Part shown: positions 1-7,703 of the stretch, piece by piece
Position numbering within the stretch: the first letter of the stretch is position 1
Layout: the number at the start of each line of letters is the position of its first letter
Assembly: GCA_036558265.1 (NCBI GenBank)
Contig: DATBFY010000417.1
Coordinates: 1-11,538 of the forward strand
Direction of reading: 5' to 3'
Length of the DNA stretch: 11,538 nt
Source of the DNA: RYN-433 sp036558265
GTDB taxonomy: Bacteria; Planctomycetota; Phycisphaerae; Tepidisphaerales; Tepidisphaeraceae
Position numbers and translations under genes: made by a program
Notes under the pieces: generated by a model
The model's database searches: none
What the model was told of the DNA's origin: nothing
The model's input: only the letters and a program-made list of their open reading frames with translations

Positions 1-679
1 GCCGGCCGTCGGCGTCGGCCTGCCGCCGGAGGTCGGCGAGCCGGCCGTGCAGGAGCATCCGGCCGCGGTGGAGCAGCAGGATCGAGGTGCAGAGGTCCTC
101 GACCAAGGAGAGCAGGTGCGAGCTGACGATGACCGCCGCCCCGGCGTCGGCCCGGTCGCGGATCGTCGCCTTCATCGTCCGGATGCCGCGCGGGTCGAGG
201 CCGGTCAGCGGCCCGCCGAGCAGGACGGCCCGCGGCCGGTGCAGGCAGCCGCAGCAGACGGCCACCTTCCGCCGCATGCCGCGCGACAGCTCCCCCGCCA
301 GCGCATCCCGCTTTTCCGTCAGCTCGAATTGATCCAGCAGCCATTGCGCATGCGGCTCGAACTTCTCGACGCCATACGCCGCGGCAATGAAGCGCAGGTG
401 CTCCCAGACGGTCAGGGCCTCGAAGAGCTTGGGGTCATCCGGTACGTAGGCCAAGGCGCGCTTGGCGGCGACCGGATCGATCTGCACGTCGCGCCCGGCG
501 ACGAAGAGCCGGCCCGTCGTCGGCGGAATGATCCCGGCGATCGCCCGCATCGTCGTCGTCTTGCCGGCGCCGTTCGGGCCCAGAAGGCCCAGGATCTGCC
601 CCGGCAGCACCTCGAACGACAGGTCCGCGACCGCCACGGTATCTTTGTAAGTCTTGTGGAACCCCATCACCTGGATCAC
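1..679 (-). CDS. ABC transporter ATP-binding protein, 3' end cut by window, degenerate Walker B
   Basis: Nucleotide-binding domain of an ABC transporter of the ABC-2/CcmA export type; 226 codons are visible and the C-terminus lies outside the window. Seen: Walker A GPNGAGKT (residues 34-41), the segment YVPDDPKLF where the Q-loop lies (79-86), signature LSRGM (131-135), D-loop LTGLD (158-162) and H-loop SSH with H188. The Walker B segment reads AVLLGGPLTGLD, so the usual Mg-binding Asp and catalytic Glu are Gly155 and Gly156. The GTG start is chosen because AAGGAG lies 9 nt before it. The gene follows the outer-membrane channel gene after 81 bp on the same strand, with no terminator between, so read-through from the efflux operon is possible. 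Its membrane partner is not visible and probably lies beyond position 1. Family assignment is firm; whether it hydrolyses ATP is doubtful. Confidence 0.92.
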   Translation of the reverse strand, partial: MIQVMGFHKTYKDTVAVADLSFEVLPGQILGLLGPNGAGKTTTMRAIAGIIPPTTGRLFVAGRDVQIDPVAAKRALAYVPDDPKLFEALTVWEHLRFIAAAYGVEKFEPHAQWLLDQFELTEKRDALAGELSRGMRRKVAVCCGCLHRPRAVLLGGPLTGLDPRGIRTMKATIRDRADAGAAVIVSSHLLSLVEDLCTSILLLHRGRMLLHGRLADLRRQADADGR

Positions 680-688
680 GAGCGGGAT

Positions 689-694
689 CTCCTT
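689..694 (-). promoter_or_regulatory. Ribosome binding site of the ABC ATPase gene
   Basis: AAGGAG on the minus strand lies 9 nt upstream of a GTG codon at 679-677. It decides the GTG start, since the next ATG (codon 5) is too far from it. No convincing -35/-10 pair was found in the 81 bp spacer, although TACACT at 701-706 resembles a -10 box. Confidence 0.7.
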
Positions 695-760
695 ACGCGC
701 AGTGTATGCGCGCGGGGATTGTAACGCGACTCGGGCGAGGAAGATGGACCAGCGCGGGCG

Positions 761-2209
761 CTACGGCTTTCGCGCGGCGTGCTGGGTCAACTCCCCGGTG
801 GCGCGCAGGAGGTTCAGATAGAAGATCGTCCGATCGAACTGCGCCCCCGTCAGTTGCAACTGCGCGTTGAGCAGTTGATCCTGCGCCGTCAACACGTCCA
901 GCACGATCGCCAGGTTGTTCGCCAGCGCCGCCTGCGCCTGCTTGAGTGCCTCGTCCGCAGCCGCCACGGCGTCCGCCAGATCCTTGATCCGTCGCTCCGA
1001 CGTCAACAGGTTCTGATATGCCAACTGTACGTCATTGAGCGCCTGCCGCCGCACCTGCGATTCGAACAGCGCCGCCTGCCGCAACCGTGACCAGGCGTTG
1101 CGCACGTCCGCCTCGATGATCCCCGCCGAGAAGATCGGCAGGTTCGCCGTCAGGATCGCGTTCCACTTGCTCGCATCCGTATAAAACTCGCGGTACAGGA
1201 ACCCCGCCACGTTGAGCGAAACCGACGGATAGTATTCGCCAATGGCCGCGTCCACCGCGTGCCGCGCAGCCTCCATCTGCGCCTTGGCGGCGAGCAGATC
1301 CTGCCGGTTCGCCAGCGCGGCCGCCTCAAACTGATCCTCCGGCGGACGCTCGTCGGGCACCTTGAAATCATCGACCAGCGGGTTGGGCACGCGCGGCAGG
1401 CCGACGATCAGCGCCAGCACCGAGCGCCCGTTGGCGACATCCCCTTCCGCCAGCGCCACCGACGCCCGCGTCGCATCCGCCTGGGCCCGGGTCTGCGCCA
1501 CCGCCAGACGCGTCGACAGGCCGTTCTTGAACCGCCCCTCCTCATCCGTGACGCGCGCCTCCTGCACCTTGAGCGAGTTCCGCAACACCTCGAGCTGCCG
1601 CTCCGACCGCAGTACCTGGTAATACACCTGCGCCGCGTTGAGCAACACCGCGTTTTGCGCGTCCAGCAGAATCTGCCGCCGCTGCTCGATCACCCACTCG
1701 GCCGACTTGAGATTGGCCAGATCGGAGAATCCGCGAAACAGGTTGATGTTCCCGACCACCGGCGCCTCGAACCGCGTCGAGACGTCGCCATGATTTCGAA
1801 ATCCGCCGCTGCTCGTGATCGAGCCTGTGCCCGTGCCGCCGCCGGTTGTTCCCGTGCCGATCCCCGTGCCCCCCGGCCCGGTACTCGATGATGCATTGCC
1901 GCTGGGCCGCTGTTCGATCGTAAAATTGGGCTGAAAGCTGACCGTCGGCAGGAACGCGGCCACCGCGCGGTTCTTGTTGATCAGTGCCTGGACGTAATCC
2001 TCCCCGCGCAGCCCGAGCTGCTCGTTGTTCTGGTTCGTCAGCGCCAGCGCCGTGTCGAGCGACAGCGGGTCCTGCGGCCCGGGCTCGGGCAGCGGCGGGA
2101 CGTTGGAGTTGAGGATCTGGCGATAGAGGTTGACCTCCTGCTGCTGATCGACGGCGCAGCCGGTGAGGAGGAGAGCACATCCGAGCGCGACCCAGGCGAG
2201 ACGCTTCAT
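761..2209 (-). CDS. Outer-membrane efflux lipoprotein, TolC/OprM (NodT) family
   Basis: Outer-membrane channel of the tripartite efflux pump, which would carry substrate from the periplasmic adaptor to the outside; 482 aa, usual for the family. Seen: a lipoprotein signal with lipobox LTGC (Cys18), so the mature protein is probably acylated; two repeated halves of long coiled-coil helices (about 160-265 and 365-470) joined by beta segments near 88-98, 147-157, 328-338 and 351-361; and the family-like phrases 'VVGNINLFRGFSD' and 'TANLPIFSAG'. Residues 105-136 form a Ser/Thr/Gly-rich insert placed where TolC-like proteins have their first extracellular loop. The start codon overlaps the adaptor stop codon (ATGA), with GGAGG 10 nt upstream. 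It is the last clear gene of the efflux operon. Substrate cannot be told from sequence. Confidence 0.93.
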   Translation of the reverse strand: MKRLAWVALGCALLLTGCAVDQQQEVNLYRQILNSNVPPLPEPGPQDPLSLDTALALTNQNNEQLGLRGEDYVQALINKNRAVAAFLPTVSFQPNFTIEQRPSGNASSSTGPGGTGIGTGTTGGGTGTGSITSSGGFRNHGDVSTRFEAPVVGNINLFRGFSDLANLKSAEWVIEQRRQILLDAQNAVLLNAAQVYYQVLRSERQLEVLRNSLKVQEARVTDEEGRFKNGLSTRLAVAQTRAQADATRASVALAEGDVANGRSVLALIVGLPRVPNPLVDDFKVPDERPPEDQFEAAALANRQDLLAAKAQMEAARHAVDAAIGEYYPSVSLNVAGFLYREFYTDASKWNAILTANLPIFSAGIIEADVRNAWSRLRQAALFESQVRRQALNDVQLAYQNLLTSERRIKDLADAVAAADEALKQAQAALANNLAIVLDVLTAQDQLLNAQLQLTGAQFDRTIFYLNLLRATGELTQHAARKP

Positions 2210-3621
2210 CGGGCCAGCGCCTCCGAGACGGTCTTCTTTCCGGCGGCGGGAGACCCTGCCTGCTGATGATCGTCCTTCTTGGGCGCCGCTTCCCCCGTTG
2301 ATGCCGTCCGCGTCTTCTCCGGACTGGTCACCTGCACCTCGATCCCGTCCACCAGCCGCTCGCCCGGATTCGCGACGATCAGGTCGTCCGCCCGGATGCC
2401 GTTCACCACCTCGATCTCCTGCCCGAAATCGCGACCCAGGTTCACGTTGCGATACTGGATCCGCCCCTCGTTCGCGATCGCCACGCGCGTCCCCTGCGCG
2501 TTGAAGACCAGCGCGCTGGTCGGCACCATCAGCGGCGGCTGCGCCTGCGTCACGTGGAATTTCACCTGCCCGTACATGCCCGCGTAGAGCAGGTCGCCCT
2601 TGTTCGCGAAATCCACCTCGAAGCGCAGCGTGCGCGTCTGCGGGTCGATCGCGCCGGTGCTTCGCGTCACCGTGCCGGTGAACGGCCGGCCCGGGTAGTT
2701 GCGGACGAAGAAGTCCGCCTTCTGCCCGATCTTGACCGACGTCGCGTACGTCTGCGGGACGTTGACGTAGATCCGCAGCGTGTCGGTCTGGTCGATGCGG
2801 AAGATCTCCTTGCCGCCGCCGTTGCCGCCGGTCGTCGCCGACAGCAGCGCCCCCGGGTCATAATTCCGCGCCGTGATCGTCCCCGCGAACGGGGCGTAAA
2901 CCTTCTCGAAGCTCTGCAGCGCCGTCAGACGCTGCACGTCCGCCTGCGACCCCGCGACGCTCGCCTTGGCCCCCTCCAGGATCGCCTTGGCCTGCGTGAA
3001 CGCGTTGCGCTTCTCGTCGAGCTGCTGCTGCGTCACGCCCCCGGCCTTGGCGAACCCCTCGTACCGCTCGAGCGTCAGCTTCGCCAGGTCGAAGTCGTTC
3101 TGCGCCTTGCCCAGGGCCGCATTAGCCTGCTCCACCGCCGCCTTGGCCTGGTTGAGCTGCGCGTCGATCTCCGGCGTGTCGATCTCCGCCAGAAGCTGTC
3201 CCTCCGTCACGTGATCGCCGATGTCCACGTAGAGCTTTTTGAGATACCCGTTCGCGCGCGGGAAGATGGCCGTCGTCTGAAACGCCCGGCTGTCCCCCGG
3301 CAGCGCCAGGTCCGTCGTCTGCGGCGCCCGCCGCGGCGGCGCGGCGATCACCACCGGCTTGGCATCCCGCGCGGCGTGCGACTGCTCGTGCAGCTTCGCC
3401 TGCTGCCGGCGGTGCGGCAGGTACCCCGCCACGAACAACGCCGCGAAGACGCCGATGAACACCAGCAGGATCACCACGACCTTCACCACGCCCACCTGCG
3501 GCAGGTCCGTCGGGATCAGGTCGTGCTCGCCGCCGTCCGGTTCGCCATCATTCGGTGGTGGCGGCGCCGCGTGCTGCGGTGGCCGTTGGACTTGAGTGGA
3601 TTGCGCTTGGCTGTCCATCAT
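2206..3621 (-). CDS. RND efflux periplasmic adaptor (membrane fusion protein)
   Basis: HlyD/AcrA-type adaptor that would link the inner-membrane permease to the outer-membrane channel; 471 aa, longer than the usual 370-400. Seen: a Pro-rich cytoplasmic N-tail (1-44), one membrane-spanning helix (about 46-67) instead of a lipobox, a split lipoyl domain (about 118-150 and 238-252, with YAPFAGTIT), a coiled-coil hairpin between the halves (about 151-237), a beta-barrel domain (about 280-360) and a membrane-proximal domain (about 365-432). A Lys/Ala/Gly-rich low-complexity tail follows 432. The start overlaps the permease stop (ATGA); GGAG is 5 nt before the first of two adjacent ATG codons, so Met1 or Met2 may be used. 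Order permease, adaptor, channel fits a complete pump. Anchoring by a helix is seen; partner specificity is inferred from the operon. Confidence 0.95.
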   Translation of the reverse strand: MMDSQAQSTQVQRPPQHAAPPPPNDGEPDGGEHDLIPTDLPQVGVVKVVVILLVFIGVFAALFVAGYLPHRRQQAKLHEQSHAARDAKPVVIAAPPRRAPQTTDLALPGDSRAFQTTAIFPRANGYLKKLYVDIGDHVTEGQLLAEIDTPEIDAQLNQAKAAVEQANAALGKAQNDFDLAKLTLERYEGFAKAGGVTQQQLDEKRNAFTQAKAILEGAKASVAGSQADVQRLTALQSFEKVYAPFAGTITARNYDPGALLSATTGGNGGGKEIFRIDQTDTLRIYVNVPQTYATSVKIGQKADFFVRNYPGRPFTGTVTRSTGAIDPQTRTLRFEVDFANKGDLLYAGMYGQVKFHVTQAQPPLMVPTSALVFNAQGTRVAIANEGRIQYRNVNLGRDFGQEIEVVNGIRADDLIVANPGERLVDGIEVQVTSPEKTRTASTGEAAPKKDDHQQAGSPAAGKKTVSEALAR

Positions 3622-6600
3622 CTGAGCTCCGGTTCAACGTGCGTCTGCGGCGGCGTGCGGCGAAGCAGGCTGTACATGATCGGCACGAAAAAGAGCGTCG
3701 CGACCGTCGCCATCAACAACCCACCGATCACCGCCCGGCCCAGCGGCGCGTTCTGCTCGCCGCCCTCCCCCAGGCCAAGGCTCATCGGCAGCATGCCGAT
3801 GATCATCGCCAGCGCCGTCATGATGACCGGCCGCAACCGCGTCAGGCCCGCCGCCAGCGCCGCGTCGTGCGCGCTTTTGCCGACTTTCCGCTGGTCGTTG
3901 GCGAACGTGATCATCAGGATCGAGTTGGCCGTCGCCACGCCGATGCTCATGATCGCCCCCATCAGCGCCGGCACGCTCACCGTCGTCCGAGTCGCGAACA
4001 GCATCCACAGGATCCCCGCCGCCGCGCCCGGCAACGCCATCAGGATGATCAGCGGGTCGATCCAGCTCTGGAAGTTGATCACCATCAGCAGGTACACCAG
4101 GATCACCGCGAAGATCAGCCCGTACGCCAACCCCGTGAACGACGACGACATGCTCTCGACCTGCCCGCGCAGCGTGATCGTGCTGCCGCGCGGCAGATCC
4201 TTCTCATACTTCGCCACCACCTGCCGCACCCGGTCCGCCACCGATCCGAGATCCGTCTCTCGCACGTCCAATTGCACGTCGAACGTCGGCGTGATGTTGT
4301 TGTGCGTGATGTTCGTCGGCGACACCCCGCGGCTCACCGTCGCCAGGTTCCCCAATAGCTGCGTGTTGTCCGCCGGATTGGACGAACCGCTGCCCGACGT
4401 CACCCGCGTGGCCACCACCGGCGTGTTCTCGATGTCGTTGATCGAGTGGATCTCGTACTGCGGCGTCTGCACCAGCACGCTGTAGTTCACGCCGTTGCTC
4501 GGGTTCAGCCAGAAGTTGGGCGCCGTCTGGTTCGACGACGACAGCGAGATCAGCAGGTCGCTCGCCACGTCCTTCTGCGTCACCCCCACCTGGTCCGCCA
4601 GCGTCCGATCCACGTCCACGTGGATGTCCGGCGTTTCGGAGACTTGGGCCAGTCGCACGTCCGCCGCACCCGGCAGCGTCTCCACCTCCGCCTGGATCCG
4701 CGCCGCCAGGGCGCGGTTGGCCTCGACGTTGCGCAAGGGCCCCGCCACCTGGATGTCGATCGGCGCCGACAACCCGAAGTTCAACACCTGCGTCGCGATG
4801 TCCGGCGCGCCGAAGAAGAACACGCAATCCGGAAACTCGCTCGGCAACGCCTCGCGCAGCTTCTCCATGTACGCTTGAGTCGGCGCGTGCCCCTCCTTGA
4901 GCGCGATCAGGATCTCACCGTCCGCCGGTCCGATCTGCGTCCCGTCGCTCAGCGACAGGTTGATCCCCGAATTCGGGATCCCCATGTTGTCCAGCATCGT
5001 CTCGATCTGGTTCTCGGGGATCGCCCGGCGGATCGCATCCGTCACCTGCGCGAAGTAGTGCTCGGTCTCCTCGATCCGCGTGCCCGGCGGCACACGCACG
5101 TGCATCCGGATCTGCCCCGCGTCGATCCGCGGGAAGAAATCGCTCCCGATCATCGGGAACAGCACGAACGACAACCCCACCAGCAGCAGGAACCCGATCG
5201 CCACCGGTCCCCGATGCTCCAGCGACCACGCCAGCAACCCGCCATACGTACGGCGGAACCGCTCGAACTGCCGGTTGAACGCGTGATGCACGCGCCAGAT
5301 CAGGTCGTAACGGACGATGAACCGGAGGAACATGACGGCCGTCACCAGCCCCGCCGCCCAGAGCACCAGTGTCAGGCGATGCGCGCCGGCCCAGGTGCCC
5401 ACTCCCGTAAGCTTCCCGCGGATCGCGGGGAAGTGATCCCCCAGCGGTGTCGCGGTGATCGCGAACACCAATGCCGCAATGAGCGCGACCCCGGCGATCA
5501 GACCAGATCGGAACAGTGGCGTCTTGTACCACGCTCGACGCACGTGTTCTCGCTGCCATTTCCCATCGCCCTCATGCTCTTTCGCTTCGAGCGCCGCCGC
5601 CGCGTGCGGATCGTCCGGATCCAGCTCGCCCCCGTACATCTCCACCTCGCCGGCGAGCAGGTAGTGCACCATCGTCGGCACCAGCGTGCGGCTCAGCAGG
5701 TAGCTGGTCATCATCGCGAAGACCACCGCCATCGCCAACGGCGTGAACAGGTACTTCGCAGCCCCGCTGATGAACGCCACCGGCACGAACACGATGCAGA
5801 TGCACAGCGTCGAGACGAACGCCGGCACCGCGATCTGCTGCGCCCCGTCCAGGATCGCCTTCACCAGCCGCTTCCGCTGGTGAAGGTTCCGGTGGATGTT
5901 CTCGATCTCCACCGTCGCGTCATCCACCAGGATGCCCACCGCCAGCGCCATCCCGCCCAGCGTCATCGTGTTCAGCGTCTCCCCCAGCGCCGCCAGCACG
6001 ATGATCGACACCAGGATCGACAGCGGGATCGAGATCACCACGATCAGCGTGCTCCGCCACGACCCCAGGAACAGCAGGATCATCAGCGCCGTCAGCCCCG
6101 CCGCGATCACCGCCTCCTTCACCACCCCCTCCACCGACGCACGCACGAAAACAGACTGGTCGAAGATCGGCGTGATCTTCAGGTCCGCGGGCAGCGTCTG
6201 CTGGATGAACGGCAGCCGCTTCTTCACCGCGTCCACCACGTCCAGCGTCGACGCCTGACCGGACTTGAGGATCACCAGCAAGCACGACCGCTTCCCATCG
6301 GCATGGGCGACGTTCGTCTGCACGAGGTAACCGTCGCGAACGTGCGCCACGTCCCGAACGTATACGGTCGTCCCGTTCACCGTCTTGATCGGAAGGTCAT
6401 TGAGCGCCGCAACGTCCTTCGGGCTGGAGTTCAGGTGTACCGCGTATTCCTGCTTGCCGATCTTCGTGCTCCCCGCCGGCAGGATCAGGTTCTGCGCGTT
6501 GATCGCCGACGACACCTCCGCCGGCGAGATCCCCCACGCGTACAGCCGCTCCGGGTCGATGTCCGCCACCACCTGACGCTGCTTCCCACCGTACGGGTAC

Positions 6601-7124
6601 GGGATCTCGATCCCCGGGATCGTGATCAACTGCGGCCGCAACTGGTTGATCGTGATGTCGAACAGCCGGTTCTCCGGGATCGTGTCGCTGCTGATCGAGA
6701 GCTGCAGGATCGGCACGTCCCCGGCGCTGTAGCGGATCACCAGCGGCGGGGTGGCGCCCGGCGGCATCTGCTTCACCGCCGTCTGCGCCACCGCGCTCAC
6801 CTGCGCCGTCGCCGCCTCGATCTTCGCGTTCTTCTGGAAGAAGATCTTGATCACCGCGTTGCCGTTCAGCGACTGGCTCTCGATGTGCTCGACGTCGTTC
6901 ACCGTCGTGATCAGAAACCGCTCGAACGGCGTGACGATCCGCTTCTCCATCTCCTCAGGCGTCATCCCCTCGTACTTGAACACGCACGAGATCACCGGGA
7001 TGTCAATCGACGGGAAAATGTCCGTCGGCATCCGCAAGATCGTCACCAGTCCCAGGATCGCCACCAGCATGGCGGCGACCACGAACGTGTACGGCCTTCT
7101 CAGCGCGAGTCGAACGATCCACAT
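3618..7124 (-). CDS. Efflux RND transporter permease, HAE-1 type, with extra membrane insert
   Basis: Inner-membrane proton-driven drug/metabolite exporter of the AcrB-like HAE-1 family; 1168 aa against about 1030-1050 for typical members. Seen: TM1 (about 10-30), porter loop (35-335), TM2-TM6 (336-485) with the TM4 signature GILVDDATVEIEN containing Asp401 and Asp402, second porter loop (660-995) and TM8-TM12 (997-1152). The extra length lies mainly at 492-615: a charged stretch (493-535) and two additional hydrophobic helices (about 540-559 and 583-603) before the amphipathic FNRQFERF segment. In TM10, 'GVATANSILMITFA' places Ala1066 where AcrB has the proton-relay Lys940. The start ATG has only a weak GGTGA nearby. 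The gene lies 48 bp after the MarR gene and overlaps the adaptor by 4 bp. Function as an RND pump is firm; substrates are unknown. Confidence 0.96.
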   Translation of the reverse strand: MWIVRLALRRPYTFVVAAMLVAILGLVTILRMPTDIFPSIDIPVISCVFKYEGMTPEEMEKRIVTPFERFLITTVNDVEHIESQSLNGNAVIKIFFQKNAKIEAATAQVSAVAQTAVKQMPPGATPPLVIRYSAGDVPILQLSISSDTIPENRLFDITINQLRPQLITIPGIEIPYPYGGKQRQVVADIDPERLYAWGISPAEVSSAINAQNLILPAGSTKIGKQEYAVHLNSSPKDVAALNDLPIKTVNGTTVYVRDVAHVRDGYLVQTNVAHADGKRSCLLVILKSGQASTLDVVDAVKKRLPFIQQTLPADLKITPIFDQSVFVRASVEGVVKEAVIAAGLTALMILLFLGSWRSTLIVVISIPLSILVSIIVLAALGETLNTMTLGGMALAVGILVDDATVEIENIHRNLHQRKRLVKAILDGAQQIAVPAFVSTLCICIVFVPVAFISGAAKYLFTPLAMAVVFAMMTSYLLSRTLVPTMVHYLLAGEVEMYGGELDPDDPHAAAALEAKEHEGDGKWQREHVRRAWYKTPLFRSGLIAGVALIAALVFAITATPLGDHFPAIRGKLTGVGTWAGAHRLTLVLWAAGLVTAVMFLRFIVRYDLIWRVHHAFNRQFERFRRTYGGLLAWSLEHRGPVAIGFLLLVGLSFVLFPMIGSDFFPRIDAGQIRMHVRVPPGTRIEETEHYFAQVTDAIRRAIPENQIETMLDNMGIPNSGINLSLSDGTQIGPADGEILIALKEGHAPTQAYMEKLREALPSEFPDCVFFFGAPDIATQVLNFGLSAPIDIQVAGPLRNVEANRALAARIQAEVETLPGAADVRLAQVSETPDIHVDVDRTLADQVGVTQKDVASDLLISLSSSNQTAPNFWLNPSNGVNYSVLVQTPQYEIHSINDIENTPVVATRVTSGSGSSNPADNTQLLGNLATVSRGVSPTNITHNNITPTFDVQLDVRETDLGSVADRVRQVVAKYEKDLPRGSTITLRGQVESMSSSFTGLAYGLIFAVILVYLLMVINFQSWIDPLIILMALPGAAAGILWMLFATRTTVSVPALMGAIMSIGVATANSILMITFANDQRKVGKSAHDAALAAGLTRLRPVIMTALAMIIGMLPMSLGLGEGGEQNAPLGRAVIGGLLMATVATLFFVPIMYSLLRRTPPQTHVEPELR
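5280..5651 (-). other. Two-helix membrane insertion within the RND permease
   Basis: Region coding for permease residues 492-615, between TM6 and TM7. Ordinary HAE-1 proteins have only a short cytoplasmic loop with an amphipathic helix here. In this protein an acidic and His-rich stretch (493-535) is followed by hydrophobic segments 540-559 and 583-603. Two extra helices would keep the topology in register, giving 14 membrane spans. Boundaries are estimated by eye. Confidence 0.7.
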
Positions 7125-7141
7125 AAGTCACCAACAGGTGG

Positions 7142-7160
7142 CACGGGCGTCCCGCCCGTG
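7142..7160. repeat. REP-like palindrome between regulator and permease genes
   Basis: CACGGGCG and its exact complement CGCCCGTG are separated by TCC, giving an 8-bp stem with a 3-nt loop. It fills most of the 48 bp between the MarR stop and the permease start. Read on the plus strand with its flanks it would translate as 'GGTGVPPV', a string I recall as a recurrent artefact of dispersed palindromes in planctomycete genomes. There is no T tract, so it does not look like a terminator. Confidence 0.65.
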
Positions 7161-7172
7161 TCTTTCCTCGCC

Positions 7173-7691
7173 TCACTCTGAATCAGCAGCCTTGCCCGGC
7201 TCCCGGCTGAATACTGCCGCCAACAGCCCCATCGCCTCGGTGACCGTGCCCAGCTTGCCGGTCGGTAACTCCGCCAGCCGCCCCGCGATCATCGACCGCG
7301 TCCCCTCCATCGCCGCATCCAGCACGTTCCCCCCCCGCGCCGTCAGCTCCAAATTCACCTGACGCCGATCCTCACGACACGCCTTGCGCGCGATCAATCC
7401 TTTGCCCACCAGCCCAGCCACGATCCGCGACGCCGTCGGCAACGACGCGCCCAGGTGATCCGCCACCGTCGAAAGCGTCACCGCCGGAAACCGCCGCAAC
7501 AGCACCAGCGTGCGAAACTGCGGCACCGACAGCCCCTTGGCCCGCCGGCTCCGCATCTGCCGCCTCACGTACCACATCACCGCCGGCAACGCGTCCAGCA
7601 ACACCGCCGCGCACCGCTCCGTCGAGACGGCCGTACCGGCGCCGACACCCCCCCCGCGCCCCCGTTTACTTGCCTCCAACAATAGTTGCAT
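7173..7691 (-). CDS. MarR-family winged-helix transcriptional regulator
   Basis: Dimeric DNA-binding regulator, probably controlling the efflux genes that follow it; 172 aa. Seen: dimerisation helix region (about 25-50), helix-turn-helix with 'LSTVADHLGASLPTASRIVAGL' spanning about 73-94 (recognition helix about 83-95), wing with the basic CREDRRQ (105-111) followed by 'VNLELTARG' (112-120), and C-terminal helices (121-162). The first 22 residues are Gly/Arg-rich and unlike the family core. The ATG at 7691 has no Shine-Dalgarno sequence, but a promoter-like pair ends only 8 nt upstream, so the mRNA may be leaderless. Two runs of eight G occur in the coding strand (codons 13-15 and near codons 119-121). 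Position as first gene before the pump suggests autoregulated, ligand-relieved repression; that is inference. Confidence 0.93.
   Translation of the reverse strand: MQLLLEASKRGRGGGVGAGTAVSTERCAAVLLDALPAVMWYVRRQMRSRRAKGLSVPQFRTLVLLRRFPAVTLSTVADHLGASLPTASRIVAGLVGKGLIARKACREDRRQVNLELTARGGNVLDAAMEGTRSMIAGRLAELPTGKLGTVTEAMGLLAAVFSREPGKAADSE
7329..7336 (-). repeat. Eight-G homopolymer tract in the MarR gene (distal)
   Basis: Eight consecutive C on the plus strand, G on the coding strand, encode part of RGGN near residues 119-122, just after the wing. A one-base slip here would replace the C-terminal dimerisation helices. Confidence 0.75.
7648..7655 (-). repeat. Eight-G homopolymer tract in the MarR gene (proximal)
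   Basis: Eight consecutive C on the plus strand encode Gly13-Gly14 and part of Gly15 of the regulator. It is located before the conserved core, so a slip would cut off the ATG at 7691. A gain of one G would bring the upstream ATG at 7702, which has GGGGAGG ahead of it, into the regulator frame. Confidence 0.75.
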
Positions 7692-7703
7692 AGGCTAAGC
7701 ATA
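7691..7703. promoter_or_regulatory. Possible operator, imperfect palindrome at the MarR start
   Basis: TATGCTTAGCCTA (minus strand) is symmetric around the central T of GCTTAGC, with matching outer TA/TA and one mismatched pair. It sits between the -10-like hexamer and the start codon, where an autorepressor could block initiation. It is short and AT-rich for its surroundings; MarR binding is only inferred. Confidence 0.25.

Noticed and set aside
47..724. A 225-codon plus-strand open frame at the left edge
   Set aside because: The minus strand carries clear ABC ATPase motifs through the same bases.
751..762. Inverted repeat AGCGC/GCGCT at the end of the channel gene, considered as a terminator
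   Set aside because: The stem is only 5 bp, overlaps the stop codon and has no T tract.
2554..4485. A 643-codon plus-strand open frame opposite the adaptor and permease
   Set aside because: It spans the junction of two real genes on the other strand, and its translation is Arg/Leu-rich low complexity.
4446..7181. A 911-codon open frame on the plus strand, opposite the permease
   Set aside because: It is antisense to a fully recognisable RND permease, and its translation is His/Arg/Asp-rich with no domain. Long shadow frames are expected in GC-rich genes.
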